A stretch of DNA of 38,232 bases from Bacteroidales bacterium (lineage in GTDB: Bacteria; Bacteroidota; Bacteroidia; Bacteroidales; P3), in the NCBI GenBank assembly GCA_017428115.1, contig JAFRRK010000068.1:1-38232 (forward strand), in the 5' to 3' direction. Shown here one piece after another: positions 17,466-25,657 of the stretch (its first letter is position 1; each line of letters opens with the position of its first letter). Under the pieces are notes generated by a model. That model was not told the DNA's origin and searched no databases. It saw nothing but the letters and a program-made list of their open reading frames with translations. A program made the translations under genes and the position numbers.

Positions 17466-18839
17466 ATGTTCTATCACGCTTTGGAAATAGACGATGGCAA
17501 ATGTATAGGCTGTTCAAGGTGCATGAAGATATGCCCTACGGAGGCTATCAGAATACGCAACGGCAAGGCCACGATTATGGAGGACCGCTGTATTGATTGT
17601 GGCAAGTGCCATGCTGCTTGTCCTGCAGATTCGATATATATCAAGCAGGACGACTTTGAGAAAGTGCATGAGTTCCCTCATTCGGTAGCATTGGTGCCTG
17701 CGGTGTTTTTGGGCCAGTTTCCTGACGACATAAGGGTGTCGCGCATCTATGCCGCGTTGAAGGACTTGGGCTTCAGACATGTGTTTGAGGTGGAGTCGGC
17801 GGTGGATGTGTATGTGGATGTGAAACACCGCTATGCACGTGAAAACCAAGACAAGGAACCGTTGATATCGAGTTTCTGCCCCGCTATTGTGAGGCTGATA
17901 CAGATTAAGTACCCGTCGTTGGTTGATAATATCATACCTGTTAAAGCACCATTGGACATCTCGGCAATGTATGTGCTGAAGACGCTCACCGAGCAGCGAC
18001 AGGTGCCACGCGAAGAGATAGGTCTGTTCTATGTTACCCCCTGTGCCGCCAAGATAGCCGCAGTGAAGGCTCCGGTGGGAGAGAAACGTTCGATAATAGA
18101 TGGCGTAATTAATATGGATTCGCTTTATAATAAGGTGTATCGCAAGATTAAGGAGCAGGGCAAGGGCTATTCGTATCAGGCCCTGAGCACTCCACAGCTT
18201 TCGGCCGATGCCATCCTTTCGACACTGACCAATGGCGAACGCCGCATCTGTCTGGCAAAACGTTCGTACGCTATCGACGGTATTGAGAATGTGATGGACT
18301 TTTTGGACAAGTTGGAGAACGACGAGGTGGAGGGTGTTGAATTTCTTGAGTTGCGGGCTTGCGACCAGAGCTGTGCGGGAGCCCTGCTTTCGAGTGAGAA
18401 CCGTTTCCTTTGTGGTGAGAGGATGTATGCCCGTGCCCGCAAGGCCGCCGAGCGTGAACGCAACGGCGAGGTGGCACGCGCGAGGGAGATGGAGGCATAC
18501 AAGGATTTCCTTGTGGAAAATGCGTCAGTGGAACCAGTGCAGCCGCGTTCGATGCTGACGCTCGACAAAGACCTTGCCAAGGCCTATCAGAAACTGGAGA
18601 AGATCAACAAGCTTAAGTCCTATCTGCCACAGGTGGATTGCGGCATGTGTGGAGCCCCTACCTGCGAGTCGTTTGCGACAGATGTGGTGTGCAAACAGAT
18701 GGGTATGACCCGCTGCATATTCTATCAGCGGCATTTGGAACGGCTCAACGATATCACGCGGCAGGAATGTCTGGCAGCCATGAACTCCGTTTGGGGCAAC
18801 GACCCCATTGGCGATGCCAATCCGCCTGAAGTGAAATAA
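17466..18839 (+). CDS. [FeFe]-hydrogenase-like iron-sulfur protein, putative sensor type (group D-like)
   Basis: 457 residues. Two [4Fe-4S] ferredoxin motifs come first (Cys 13, 16, 19, 23 and 42, 45, 48, 52). An H-cluster-type domain follows: SSFCPA (C138), VTPCAAK (C193) and LRACDQSC (C299, C303). These four cysteines correspond to those holding the [4Fe-4S] part of the H-cluster. The TSCCP motif of catalytic HydA is replaced by SSFCP, so the proton-transfer Cys is Phe137. The C-terminus has a CGMCGAPTC iron-sulfur motif (392-400) before a Cys-containing tail. There is no PAS domain. Family knowledge: group C/D [FeFe] hydrogenases are proposed H2 or redox sensors. With the DRTGG and HATPase genes upstream, a sensing role is the best inference; catalysis is doubtful. 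Confidence 0.82.
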   Translation: MFYHALEIDDGKCIGCSRCMKICPTEAIRIRNGKATIMEDRCIDCGKCHAACPADSIYIKQDDFEKVHEFPHSVALVPAVFLGQFPDDIRVSRIYAALKDLGFRHVFEVESAVDVYVDVKHRYARENQDKEPLISSFCPAIVRLIQIKYPSLVDNIIPVKAPLDISAMYVLKTLTEQRQVPREEIGLFYVTPCAAKIAAVKAPVGEKRSIIDGVINMDSLYNKVYRKIKEQGKGYSYQALSTPQLSADAILSTLTNGERRICLAKRSYAIDGIENVMDFLDKLENDEVEGVEFLELRACDQSCAGALLSSENRFLCGERMYARARKAAERERNGEVARAREMEAYKDFLVENASVEPVQPRSMLTLDKDLAKAYQKLEKINKLKSYLPQVDCGMCGAPTCESFATDVVCKQMGMTRCIFYQRHLERLNDITRQECLAAMNSVWGNDPIGDANPPEVK

Positions 18840-18875
18840 AAGGGGAGGGCAGCATTCCTTCGCTGCCCCTTTTTG
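18838..18875 (+). terminator. Terminator after the hydrogenase-like gene
   Basis: GGGCAGC (18847-18853) pairs with GCTGCCC (18862-18868), flanked by AAAAGGGG before and CTTTTT after. It follows the TAA stop directly. Confidence 0.75.
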
Positions 18876-18932
18876 ACTTATTCTTTTAGTGAGCTTTGCC
18901 TACAATGCGAACAGAAGTGTCCGCAAGTTGGT

Positions 18933-19142
18933 GTTTAATCCCAAATCGGTCATTAGGCTGACTTTTCAATTATTCTTGTCTTTTTTTAGTCTTTAAGCCA
19001 TATCATCTTGGCCACATCCCTGTCTCGCCGTAGCTGAAGGGCATTCACTGGATGCCTTTCTCATCTTCGCCAGCGATGAGGCCAATCTGCTCGAAACAAA
19101 TGCCAATCTGCCATAAACCCTAATGACCGATTTGGGTTAAAC
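18933..19142. mobile_element. MITE-like element, copy 2
   Basis: The same element as at 4604-4824, in the same orientation. The outer bases GTTTAATCCCAAATCGGTC and their complement GACCGATTTGGGTTAAAC form the inverted termini. The interior shares long blocks with copy 1 (for example GGCATTCACTGGAT and GAAACAAAT) but lacks 16 bases found there, so the copies are diverged and no frame is conserved. It lies in the 528-base gap between the hydrogenase-like terminator and the next promoter. Confidence 0.7.
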
Positions 19143-19260
19143 AATCAGTGTCCTTCTTATTGCTTTTCTGAGGCGTTGTATACGGTGATGCCCCCTGCGC
19201 AGATGGTGTAGTATATCTTAAACCCAATCGCCGCATTCAGTGGGGCATTTACTATTTTTC

Positions 19261-19290
19261 TTTGTATTTAAAAAAAAAGTTGTATTTTTG
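19261..19290 (+). promoter_or_regulatory. Bacteroidetes-type promoter of the beta-barrel operon
   Basis: TTTG (19261-19264), an 18-base spacer and TATTTTTG (19283-19290) fit the -33/-7 consensus. The leader to ATG 19368 would be about 70 bases. Confidence 0.65.
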
Positions 19291-19367
19291 CATGTTCAAA
19301 AGTGGGTGTAAAAAGCCCACATTATGTGTGTAAATAATAGTATTCTGAAAACAATATAAATTTATAA

Positions 19368-20225
19368 ATGAAAAAGATAGTCCTCACTTTAGCTTTGGCG
19401 GTTTTTGCTTTTGCAGCCAATGCCCAGCTCGTCGTTAGTGCCAATATTGGTGGCAGTATGACCTCTGGAACAGTCAACACCTACCGACATGTAACCATTG
19501 TGCTCGACTCTACTTCTAATGTGGATGTGCCCATGGAGAAATATACCAACTTCACGGGCGGCCTGAAAATCGGCTACAAATTCGGTAATGCTCAAGCGGG
19601 TATTGCTGCCAGTTACAATATGTATACCATCGACAATCAGAAGCTCGACCCCACAATTATACCTATCATCGGTACTTATGAGGGCACCAACTATGGTATC
19701 GCTGCGGTTACCTCTATGGGCGGTATGTCCACTAAAGGCTCCTCGATTACCGTGGCACCCTATTTCCGCTATGATGTTATCAAGGCAGGCGATGTGGCTA
19801 TCTTCGCCGAGTTGGACCTGTTCTTTTCTCGGTCCAACAGCCCCACCATCCACGCGTGGGAAACGAATGTCAATCCGATAGTCAATTTCTCTCTCGAATT
19901 AGACTCTACTTTTACCCGTCCCATGGTGTCGACCACATTGGGTGCCAGCGTGGTGCCCGGTCTTAGCTGGCAGCTCAGCAAGAATTGTGGTATCGACCTT
20001 TATCTCGACTTCCTCTCCCTCGCCTATAGTAAGACCACTACAGTGCGTATGGACAACGCCTATCAGTTCCGCCTTATCAACGGAGTGGAGTTGCAGACTA
20101 ATGTGGTCTCAACCATCACCACCATTGAGGAGCAGCAGGTGGGTGGCGGTCTTACGGGCACGCCGCTTCTTACCGAGCTGGGTCGCAACAACTGGGTACG
20201 TGTTGGCTTTAACTTCACATTCTAA
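19368..20225 (+). CDS. Outer-membrane beta-barrel protein (tandem paralogue 1)
   Basis: 285 residues with a signal peptide (MKKIVLTLALAVFAFAANAQ) and a C-terminus ending in WVRVGFNFTF, with the terminal Phe typical of proteins inserted by the BAM complex. Between these, alternating strands such as GLKIGYKFGNAQAGIAASYN and TVAPYFRYDVIKAGDVAIFAELDLFF suggest a small barrel. The next gene is a paralogue with the same plan (LSWQLS...DLYLD and a near-identical final strand). Function is unknown; small barrels of this type occur widely in Bacteroidales. A strong promoter lies upstream and the next gene follows after 11 bases. Confidence 0.83.
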   Translation: MKKIVLTLALAVFAFAANAQLVVSANIGGSMTSGTVNTYRHVTIVLDSTSNVDVPMEKYTNFTGGLKIGYKFGNAQAGIAASYNMYTIDNQKLDPTIIPIIGTYEGTNYGIAAVTSMGGMSTKGSSITVAPYFRYDVIKAGDVAIFAELDLFFSRSNSPTIHAWETNVNPIVNFSLELDSTFTRPMVSTTLGASVVPGLSWQLSKNCGIDLYLDFLSLAYSKTTTVRMDNAYQFRLINGVELQTNVVSTITTIEEQQVGGGLTGTPLLTELGRNNWVRVGFNFTF

Positions 20226-20236
20226 GCACTGCCATT

Positions 20237-21118
20237 ATGAAAAAGATTTTTCTCACCCTTGCCCTGATGGCATTTGCCGCCACTGCCAGTGCGCAGTTTG
20301 TGGTTAGTGCACAGCTGGGCGGCTCTTATGCCTTTGGCTCCACCACACCCGATGCCACTTTTACCGGCATTAGCACCCTTACCGGCGCCGATACCACTTA
20401 TGCCGTCCCTTCAGACACTCTTACGAGGGACAATCCCCTCTACCTCACCATCGGTGCCAAGTTTGGCTATCAGATAGGACGTCTGCAGATAGGTTTGGCG
20501 GCTAGTTTTGCTTGGTCACATGACCGTTGCGATATGGCTCCTGCCGCTTTCAACCGCAATCGTATTCTCCCCGACCATCTCAACCCCCTCGACCCCTCGG
20601 CTCCCAATGTCGACTATGAGGGATGGTATAAGCAGCGCCGCTCTTCGTTCACCATCTCCCCCTATCTGCGCTATGAGCTGATACAGTTGGGCGATGCCGC
20701 ATTCTTCCTCGAACTCTCTGGCTACTATACCCGCACCAACCAACCCATCCGTCACGACTTTGTAGACTGGTATTGTCATGAGATGCACAGTACCATCGAC
20801 ACCACATACCACATTCTCGACTCTGCCACTTCTATTGGAGCAAAGATAACACCCGGCCTCAGCTGGCAGTTGTCGCCTCATTGCTATATCGATCTCTATC
20901 TCGATGTGCTGGCTTTCACTTTCGATCGTACAGTCCATATCAACACCGATATCTTTGACGAGTATATCTCCACCTCGGGCACTCCAACCCTTGCCAGCCG
21001 CACTACCACCACCCTCACCTCCACTACCACCGATATCGGTTTTGGGGTCAACGGCTCCAACTTGCTCAGCCCCACTGGACGCAACTGGGTGCGTGTGGGT
21101 TTCAACTATACCTTCTAG
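20237..21118 (+). CDS. Outer-membrane beta-barrel protein (tandem paralogue 2)
   Basis: 293 residues, paralogous to the gene upstream. The signal peptide MKKIFLTLALMAFAATASAQ, FVVSAQLGGS, the barrel strands TISPYLRYELIQLGDAAFFLEL, PGLSWQLSPHCYIDLYLD and the end WVRVGFNYTF all have counterparts in gene 1. Loop regions (residues 35-60 and 85-125) differ most, as expected if surface-exposed loops diverged after duplication. It is probably cotranscribed with paralogue 1. Function is unknown. Confidence 0.83.
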   Translation: MKKIFLTLALMAFAATASAQFVVSAQLGGSYAFGSTTPDATFTGISTLTGADTTYAVPSDTLTRDNPLYLTIGAKFGYQIGRLQIGLAASFAWSHDRCDMAPAAFNRNRILPDHLNPLDPSAPNVDYEGWYKQRRSSFTISPYLRYELIQLGDAAFFLELSGYYTRTNQPIRHDFVDWYCHEMHSTIDTTYHILDSATSIGAKITPGLSWQLSPHCYIDLYLDVLAFTFDRTVHINTDIFDEYISTSGTPTLASRTTTTLTSTTTDIGFGVNGSNLLSPTGRNWVRVGFNYTF

Positions 21119-21155
21119 GTTAAAAGATTAGCATTATACGAAAAACTAAAGAGTG

Positions 21156-22013
21156 ATGTTTAAACGGGCATACTTTTTAGTTTTTCTTTTTTGTTTGGCA
21201 TTGTCGCGACCTCTCATGGGGCAGTATCCCGTAGTCGGGCGGCTCGGTAATTGGGTTCCCGACACCGTCACTTTGCGTGGTTCGCTGCAAGGGCTTGCCC
21301 TTCACGGCCGCAATGCAGTGCTGCTCCGTCATGGAGGACAATGCCTGGTGCTTGATATGCATAAGCGCAAGATGGTTGTCACTTATCCTCTTGCAGGCAA
21401 CACGTCGCATTGTAACAATGCCTCTTTTGGCCCCGTGCGCTATGAAAAGGATGACCCATTGCCATTGCTATATGTGTCGGGCTGCTACGGCGATAAGGCA
21501 TGCTATGTTACTAGATTGATGTGTGATAGCTCCCTCCTTGTGCAGCGCATATTCTATGATAGCGATTGCTTCCCAATCGCACAGGATTGGTGTGTGGATG
21601 CCGAAGGGAGATACCTTTATGCCTATGGAGGAAAGCGGGGGGGCATGATGTATCTCAAAAAGTTTGCACTGCCTGAGCTCAGTGTTGCAGAGGTGCATCT
21701 CACTGACAACAATGTGCTACAGACTATCCCTATCACCTGCGTGAATGTAGCTCAAGGCAGCAAGATAAAAAATGGCTATGCCTATTTGCCTGATGGCGAC
21801 AGCCCAGGCAATTATTGGCTCCATATTGTTGATCTTACAACAGGTCGAGAGGTGCGCACTATCGACCTCAATCCTATAGGTCTTGAACCTGAAGGCGTAG
21901 ACCTCCTTGGCCGCTGGATATACGTCAGTTTCAATACTCCCAACCCCAAAGACAACACAATCTACCGTTTTCGCAGAAAAAGAAAGGGTAACGCACAGAT
22001 TCCGCCCCCTTAG
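21156..22013 (+). CDS. Secreted protein of unknown function, probable beta-propeller
   Basis: 285 residues from ATG 21156 (GTG 21153 is directly before it). The signal peptide runs to about residue 22 (RPLMGQ). The rest shows repeated short strands in the style of a propeller: LQGLALHGRNAVLLRHGGQ, PLLYVSGCYGDKACYVTRL, DAEGRYLYAYGGKRGG, NGYAYLPDGDSPGNYWLHIVD and EGVDLLGRWIYVSFN. No catalytic motif is recognisable. It follows the two barrel genes after 37 bases and precedes a nitroreductase gene by 29 bases, so one transcript is likely. It could be a periplasmic or surface partner of the barrels, which is inference only. Confidence 0.7.
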   Translation: MFKRAYFLVFLFCLALSRPLMGQYPVVGRLGNWVPDTVTLRGSLQGLALHGRNAVLLRHGGQCLVLDMHKRKMVVTYPLAGNTSHCNNASFGPVRYEKDDPLPLLYVSGCYGDKACYVTRLMCDSSLLVQRIFYDSDCFPIAQDWCVDAEGRYLYAYGGKRGGMMYLKKFALPELSVAEVHLTDNNVLQTIPITCVNVAQGSKIKNGYAYLPDGDSPGNYWLHIVDLTTGREVRTIDLNPIGLEPEGVDLLGRWIYVSFNTPNPKDNTIYRFRRKRKGNAQIPPP

Positions 22014-22042
22014 AACGGGCAAACCTATTATACTTTTTTATT

Positions 22043-22567
22043 ATGTCCAATTTAGTGATTCAAACAATTATGCAGCGCCGCAGCTGCCGCACCTTCGACC
22101 CTGACCGTATGCCCACAGACGAGCTCCTTCGCCAAGTGGCCGAGGCTGGCACATGGTCGCCCACCAGCCGTGGTATGCAAAACCCCGTCATCATCGTCGT
22201 CACCAACCGCCAGCTGCGCGACCGCATCGCGCAGATGAACGCCCGTGTCATGGGCAGCAACAGCGACCCCTTCTATGGTGCGCCATGTATGATTATCGTG
22301 CTGGTGAAGAAGTCGGAGAATGCCGCCTACGACGGCCCTATCGTCATGCAGACCATGATGCTGGCAGCCGAGTCGTTGGGGCTCAACAGCTGCTGGATAC
22401 ATCGTGCCAAAGAGGAGTTTGAGAGCGAGGAAGGCAAGCAGATACTGCGCGACCTTGGCATCGAAGGCGACTATATCGGCATCGGCCATCTCGCCCTCGG
22501 CTACACCAACCAGCCTCTGCCAGAACCCAAACCGCGCAAGGCCGACTACATTTACTGGGCGAAGTAG
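22043..22567 (+). CDS. Nitroreductase family protein
   Basis: 174 residues, the compact size typical of the FMN-dependent nitroreductase family. It has the N-terminal phosphate-binding RRSCRTFDPDRMP (Arg-rich, near 12-24), AGTWSPTSRGMQNP near 35-48 and a C-terminal IGIGHLALGY. Members use NAD(P)H to reduce nitro compounds, quinones or flavins in the cytoplasm; the substrate cannot be told from sequence. It is the last gene of the 19368-22567 run and has no terminator after it. A second, more distant nitroreductase-like gene lies at 29967. Confidence 0.92.
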   Translation: MSNLVIQTIMQRRSCRTFDPDRMPTDELLRQVAEAGTWSPTSRGMQNPVIIVVTNRQLRDRIAQMNARVMGSNSDPFYGAPCMIIVLVKKSENAAYDGPIVMQTMMLAAESLGLNSCWIHRAKEEFESEEGKQILRDLGIEGDYIGIGHLALGYTNQPLPEPKPRKADYIYWAK

Positions 22568-22654
22568 AGAAAAGAATGTGCGGGTGCGTTAATGGCCAAA
22601 GAGTTGGTGAGGAAATACCTAACAATGGCTATTCACCATATCGCCAACCTGTAG

Positions 22655-22662
22655 TATCTTTG
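22655..22662 (+). promoter_or_regulatory. Putative -7 element of the ZIP transporter gene
   Basis: TATCTTTG, 21 bases before ATG 22683, matches TAnnTTTG. No clear -33 element. Confidence 0.4.
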
Positions 22663-22682
22663 CACTATTAAACAAAAATACT

Positions 22683-23441
22683 ATGTCTGTCGTAATTATC
22701 GGATTGATAATGCCTTTGCTTGGCACCATGCTAGGGTCGTCATTTGTCTTTTTCATGCGTCGCGACATCCCCGACCGCCTGCAGAAGACCCTTCTTGGCT
22801 TTGCCAGCGGGGTGATGGTGGCGGCCAGTTTCTGGTCGTTGCTGCTGCCAGCCATAGATATGGAGTCGGGCAATGTGCTGCCCGCCGCCTTAGGTTTCTT
22901 GTTGGGTATGGGATTCTTGTTGATTATCGACGAGATTACCCCGCACCTGCATGTTGGCTCCAATAAGGCAGAAGGACCCCGTTCGCGCCTTTCACGCACC
23001 GCCATGCTTGCCCTTGCCGTCACCATCCACAACCTGCCCGAGGGCATGGCGGTGGGTGTGGTCTTTGCTGGCGAGGCGCAAGGGTTGACCCTCTCCGCCG
23101 CACTGGCAGTCTCCATTGGCATAGCCATACAAAACATTCCCGAGGGCGCCATTATCTCCATGCCCATGCACGCCGAAGGCAATTCGCGCTGGCGGTCGTT
23201 CCTCATCGGCACGCTCAGCGGCGTAGTCGAACCCTTGGGCGCTGTTGCCATCCTGCTATTGGCCTCTGTTCTAGGCGTTGCGCTTCCCTATATGCTGGCC
23301 TTTGCTGCGGGTGCTATGATGTACGTCGTTGTCGAAGAACTCATTCCCGAGACGGCACAAGGCACCCACACCAACCTCTCCACCATCAGCTTCGCTATAG
23401 GCTTTGTCCTAATGATGGTCATGGATGTGCTGCTAGGCTGA
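22683..23441 (+). CDS. ZIP family divalent metal transporter
   Basis: 252 residues, almost entirely hydrophobic helices (about eight). The metal-binding signatures are clear: HNLPEGMAVGV near 117 (helix 4) and IQNIPEGAIIS near 149 (helix 5), with a further EPLGAVAILLLASV near 187. Family knowledge: ZIP proteins of the ZupT/GufA group bring Zn2+, Fe2+ or Mn2+ across the inner membrane into the cytoplasm. The loop near residues 90-100 is short. It stands alone with its own -7 element; no metal-regulator site was recognised. Confidence 0.93.
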   Translation: MSVVIIGLIMPLLGTMLGSSFVFFMRRDIPDRLQKTLLGFASGVMVAASFWSLLLPAIDMESGNVLPAALGFLLGMGFLLIIDEITPHLHVGSNKAEGPRSRLSRTAMLALAVTIHNLPEGMAVGVVFAGEAQGLTLSAALAVSIGIAIQNIPEGAIISMPMHAEGNSRWRSFLIGTLSGVVEPLGAVAILLLASVLGVALPYMLAFAAGAMMYVVVEELIPETAQGTHTNLSTISFAIGFVLMMVMDVLLG

Positions 23442-23533
23442 TTTCTTACGCACATCGGCCTTGTGACATGCAAAGCAATCGCTTTCGTGTCATTAGGCGC
23501 AGGATTCTCTTTACCTCCTTTATTTCTACACTA

Positions 23534-23615
23534 CTTCAACGCTATTTCAACGCTATTTCAACGCTTTTTAAATCGTCGAAATAGCGTTATTGTAACGATA
23601 AAGTGTTGTTATCGT
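23534..23615. repeat. Direct and inverted repeats after the ZIP gene
   Basis: TTCAACGCTAT occurs head to tail from 23535, twice in full and a third time in part, and AACGCTATTTC (23549-23559) is matched by the inverted GAAATAGCGTT (23578-23588). A second short stem (CGATAA/TTATCG, 23597-23615) follows. This could form a terminator or RNA hairpin for the ZIP transcript. The rest of the 23442-23817 gap is AT-rich with nothing recognisable. Confidence 0.6.
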
Positions 23616-23817
23616 GTTGGATGAAATAAGATGAGAATAATAATTGCTGAAGATGCAATATGGCGATTCTTAGCGATTAAATTATTAATAGTCGGCAATA
23701 TGAATGCAATTTCTGCGTTATTAGAATATAGTAAAGTGTTGGGGGTTTTCATTTGTTGCGCCAGCTAAACCAGAAAAGAGTGTACGTATGTGTCTTTGGC
23801 TACTAAAAAACAATGTT

Positions 23818-24807
23818 ATGAAGCAGAATCGACAGTTGTTAAGAAGAATGGTAGGGGGTACTTGCCTGTTTGTCGAAATCGCATTGTTATGCGGTTGCGG
23901 ATGTGGGTCAGCGGATAGTGTTCTCGAAAGGGATACGATACCTGAGTCGCAGTTGGTTTTGGAAGATTTGCTGCCCCATACTTCCGACCCAGAGGTGCTT
24001 GACTCGCTTAAATGGGTGGAGCTGGAACGCAATAGAGGTCCCTTTATTAGTGACCGTGATACGAATCAGTATAAGCAGTGTTTATATCGGTTGAAACAAT
24101 TGGTGGAGAATGATATGGATATTCCCGCCAGTGTGCTGTGCGACGCGGCGCCGAGGTCGGAAGAGGAATACCTTATTCATTATCGGCTGACGGAATGCAC
24201 TTGGACGAAACAGACGGACAAGGGTATCTGTTCGTTGATTGATTTGAACTATATGTTGTGGCGGTATGCCATGAAGGACAGCGCGGGAGTGATGGAGGTA
24301 TACTTGCTGTATGGCGAATTTGTCGACGGCTATATCGCGGAAGGGGCGTTCGACAGCTATATTGCGTTGGAGGAGGCGCATCCCGCCAAATTTGCCAAGC
24401 TGCGCAAGGCAAGGTCGGGGTATTGGAACGAGATGTATGAGGAATGGAAAAAGGCGTGGGCAGAGTATTTCGAAGAATCATCAGAGCCGTCGTTCTCTCG
24501 TTTTGGGAATGATATTCATAAGGTCTACCGCAACCTGTCGGATGCGGAGGTAGAGGCTCTCGATTTTGATGGGTATCAGATGGATTCATTCTACAAGAGA
24601 CTGCTTGATTCTTGGAAGGAGGAGGCGAAAGAACATCGTCCGTATTATTCGATAGCGACTTGTCAATCGTGCCAGCATCACCTCTTGGTGGTGTATGGGA
24701 AAACACCTCAAGAGACTTGGGAATCGCTGTGTGGTAGGGCTGGTAATCTTGCCATCTGCACCCATTGCCGGAAGGTGTTGGACTTTGAATTGGTGGTGAT
24801 GAATTAA
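23818..24807 (+). CDS. Lipoprotein of unknown function with a C-terminal CxxC pair
   Basis: 329 residues from ATG 23818 (MKQNRQLLRR). An in-frame ATG at 23788 would add ten residues before the positively charged signal start, so it is less likely. A hydrophobic stretch with a Cys-rich lipobox-like end (ALLCGCGCG, residues 22-30) points to a lipoprotein. The middle is charged and helical (ARSGYWNEMYEEWKKAWAEYF). Near the end ATCQSCQHH and AICTHCRKV give two CxxC pairs about 40 residues apart, like a zinc ribbon, unusual for a surface or periplasmic lipoprotein. No family recognised. The next ORF starts right after its stop. Confidence 0.7.
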   Translation: MKQNRQLLRRMVGGTCLFVEIALLCGCGCGSADSVLERDTIPESQLVLEDLLPHTSDPEVLDSLKWVELERNRGPFISDRDTNQYKQCLYRLKQLVENDMDIPASVLCDAAPRSEEEYLIHYRLTECTWTKQTDKGICSLIDLNYMLWRYAMKDSAGVMEVYLLYGEFVDGYIAEGAFDSYIALEEAHPAKFAKLRKARSGYWNEMYEEWKKAWAEYFEESSEPSFSRFGNDIHKVYRNLSDAEVEALDFDGYQMDSFYKRLLDSWKEEAKEHRPYYSIATCQSCQHHLLVVYGKTPQETWESLCGRAGNLAICTHCRKVLDFELVVMN

Positions 24808-25653
24808 ATGTTGGTCCCAATGAGTAAAGATAATAATCGACCGCGACGTTTCGCCAAATGGCTGGAGAAGTATTGGTGGGTGCTCCCCATGCTGTTTGTG
24901 TTGCAATCTGTAGTCGTGATTCTTGTGTTAAAGTGTGGCTCATGCCGTTGGATTCAATTGCTGATGGTTGCAGTATGGCTCTTGGTCTTGCCATTTCTGC
25001 TTGTGCAACTTATCGCCTTGATTAAGGGAAAGTGTTGGCTGAAATCAGTTTGTTCAGTTGTGATTGAGATGGTGCCTGTCGGCGTGGTTGGGGTCTGGTT
25101 GGCAATAAAGGGGATAAAGGTTACTTGGCGTTTCGTTGCGATGATTCTGGCTTCGCTTTTGTGGCCTTTCGTTGACCCCTCTGACGGTTTTGGAAAAGAA
25201 CACTTCATACCCGAAGGATTGGAATATAGTATTCCGTTAAACCACAATACGACAGTGAAAGATGGTGAGTGGGTGACCTATAATGAGGAGCCGGTAATTG
25301 ATAGTACTGATACGGCCAGTTGGCTGCAAATTTGGAATGATAATGAGGGAGGGCGTTACCTGTACGACTTTTCTTTCCCCTCACTGCCTGCTGGCACGCT
25401 GTTCTTGAAATGCTATGAGGTGGGTGACAATATCCCCCTGTCGGAGAATGTGATGCGTCGAAGCACATCTGCCCCTTGCTCGGAAACAAAAGCCTTCACG
25501 AAGCTTGTGGAGAAGAGGGAGTTTGTCATCTACGAAGGCGATTGGGGGGACTACTATGCCGTCCGTGTGGAGGTATGGCACAAAGACAGCGAGACACGAA
25601 AAGAACACAAACTGATGGAGAAAGTCTATCGTATGGAAGGTTGGATGAGATAA
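24808..25653 (+). CDS. Membrane protein of unknown function
   Basis: 281 residues. ATG 24808 follows the stop of the previous gene without a gap; ATG 24820 (MSKDNNRPRR) is a good alternative. The first 125 residues hold three or four membrane helices (WWVLPMLFVLQSVVVILVL, LLMVAVWLLVLPFLLVQLI, VPVGVVGVWLAIKGI, FVAMILASLLWPFV). From about 130 onward the protein is soluble, probably periplasmic, with aromatic-rich strands (GRYLYDFSFPSLPAGTLFLK, EFVIYEGDWGDYYAVRVEVW). No known domain recognised. The tight coupling to the preceding lipoprotein suggests joint function. Confidence 0.68.
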   Translation: MLVPMSKDNNRPRRFAKWLEKYWWVLPMLFVLQSVVVILVLKCGSCRWIQLLMVAVWLLVLPFLLVQLIALIKGKCWLKSVCSVVIEMVPVGVVGVWLAIKGIKVTWRFVAMILASLLWPFVDPSDGFGKEHFIPEGLEYSIPLNHNTTVKDGEWVTYNEEPVIDSTDTASWLQIWNDNEGGRYLYDFSFPSLPAGTLFLKCYEVGDNIPLSENVMRRSTSAPCSETKAFTKLVEKREFVIYEGDWGDYYAVRVEVWHKDSETRKEHKLMEKVYRMEGWMR

Positions 25654-25657
25654 CTAT

